From JAWLCG01 sp041687295 (GTDB taxonomy: Bacteria; Planctomycetota; Phycisphaerae; SM23-33; FEN-1343): a stretch of DNA of 6,437 nucleotides. The notes under the pieces were generated by a model, which did not search any database, was not told where the DNA came from, and saw only the letters and a list, made by a program, of their open reading frames with translations. A program made the position numbers and the translations under genes. This document shows positions 6,185 through 6,437 of the stretch, piece by piece. Every line of letters starts with the position of its first letter. Within the stretch, counting starts at the first letter, position 1. The stretch is from NCBI GenBank assembly GCA_041687295.1, contig JAWLCG010000295.1, forward strand, positions 1 to 6,437, in the 5' to 3' direction.

Positions 6185-6240
6185 TGGTTAACGGGTCCAT
6201 GGGTTAACTGGTTAATGGGTTGATTGGTTGATTGGTTGGA
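6185..6240. repeat. Tandem array of seven 8-bp units
   Basis: From 6185 the sequence divides cleanly into seven consecutive octamers: TGGTTAAC, GGGTCCAT, GGGTTAAC, TGGTTAAT, GGGTTGAT, TGGTTGAT and TGGTTGGA. The consensus is KGGTTRAY; the second and last units are the most diverged. It begins eight bases after the URO-D stop, is much more AT-rich than its surroundings, and has no coding sense. It may be a slipped-strand satellite that varies between strains. Confidence 0.8.
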
Positions 6241-6251
6241 GCGGGTCCCAT

Positions 6252-6333
6252 CCCGTAGGCCGGACGCAGTCCGGCTGGGCAGAGGCGCCCCGGTTCGCGC
6301 TTCGCCCCAGCCGGACTGCGTCCGGCCTACGGG
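6252..6333. repeat. 28-bp perfect inverted repeat with palindromic arms (dispersed repeat)
   Basis: The left arm 6252-6279 and right arm 6306-6333 are exact reverse complements over 28 bp, separated by 26 bp. Each arm holds its own hairpin: GCCGGAC, loop GCA, GTCCGGC at 6259-6275, and the same stem with loop TGC at 6310-6326. The last 19 bp of the right arm recur at 11-29. The structure can form one long stem or two small ones. It lies 3' of the URO-D gene, as the other copy lies 3' of the antiporter. It may serve as a transcription barrier, but no T-run is present and no transposase is nearby. Confidence 0.85.
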
Positions 6334-6351
6334 GCGGGTCCGTGGCTTCGA

Positions 6352-6429
6352 CACGAATGGCACGAATGGAGGACGATTTCACGAATGGAAGATTCGTTGT
6401 GACTCTGTCTTATCTTCCATTCGTGCCAT
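6352..6429. repeat. CACGAATGG repeat cluster with competing inverted pairings
   Basis: CACGAATGG occurs directly repeated at 6352-6360, 6361-6369 and 6380-6388, and inverted (CCATTCGTG) at 6417-6425. CACGAATGGAAGAT (6380-6393) pairs perfectly with 6412-6425 over 14 bp and an 18-nt loop; alternatively ATGGCACGAATGGA (6357-6370) pairs with 6416-6429, also over 14 bp. The region is more AT-rich than the genes and has no coding potential. It may continue past the window edge. Confidence 0.75.
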
Positions 6430-6437
6430 CGGCTGTT

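Overview
The window is GC-rich bacterial DNA with six complete protein genes and an unusual load of short palindromic repeats between them. No rRNA, tRNA, CRISPR array, transposase, integrase or phage gene is visible. The gene mix (URO-D-like methyltransferase homologue, SGNH hydrolase, PIG-L/LmbE-type deacetylase) and the many intergenic palindromes suggest a planctomycete-like (PVC group, perhaps Phycisphaerae) chromosome. That assignment is inference, because no marker gene is present.

Layout. Bases 1-29 hold a degenerate copy of a dispersed repeat. A CaCA-family Na+/Ca2+ antiporter lies on the minus strand (52-1023). A divergent spacer of about 276 bp follows, holding hairpins and a -10 hexamer TATAAT at 1242-1247. 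On the plus strand come a YegS-type lipid/diacylglycerol kinase-like gene (1300-2220, GTG start) and, 10 bp later, a calcineurin-like metallophosphoesterase (2231-3094). After a 232 bp spacer with a palindrome and a candidate promoter comes a second tight pair: an SGNH hydrolase (3327-4061) and, 4 bp later, a PIG-L deacetylase (4066-4755). A 302 bp spacer packed with about eight different hairpins (4790-5024) precedes a URO-D superfamily protein (5058-6176). The last 260 bp carry no gene but three repeat types in a row: an 8-bp-period tandem array, a 28-bp perfect inverted repeat whose arms are themselves palindromes, and a CACGAATGG direct/inverted repeat cluster running to the window edge.

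How the genes may work together. The kinase and phosphoesterase look like one transcription unit acting on lipid or other phosphorylated substrates. The SGNH hydrolase and deacetylase look like a second unit that could remove O- and N-acyl groups from a shared glycan-like substrate. The antiporter and the URO-D homologue appear to be independent units. No gene cluster here is recognisable as a new defence, biosynthetic or mobile system; the least explained feature is the dense and diverse palindrome content between genes.
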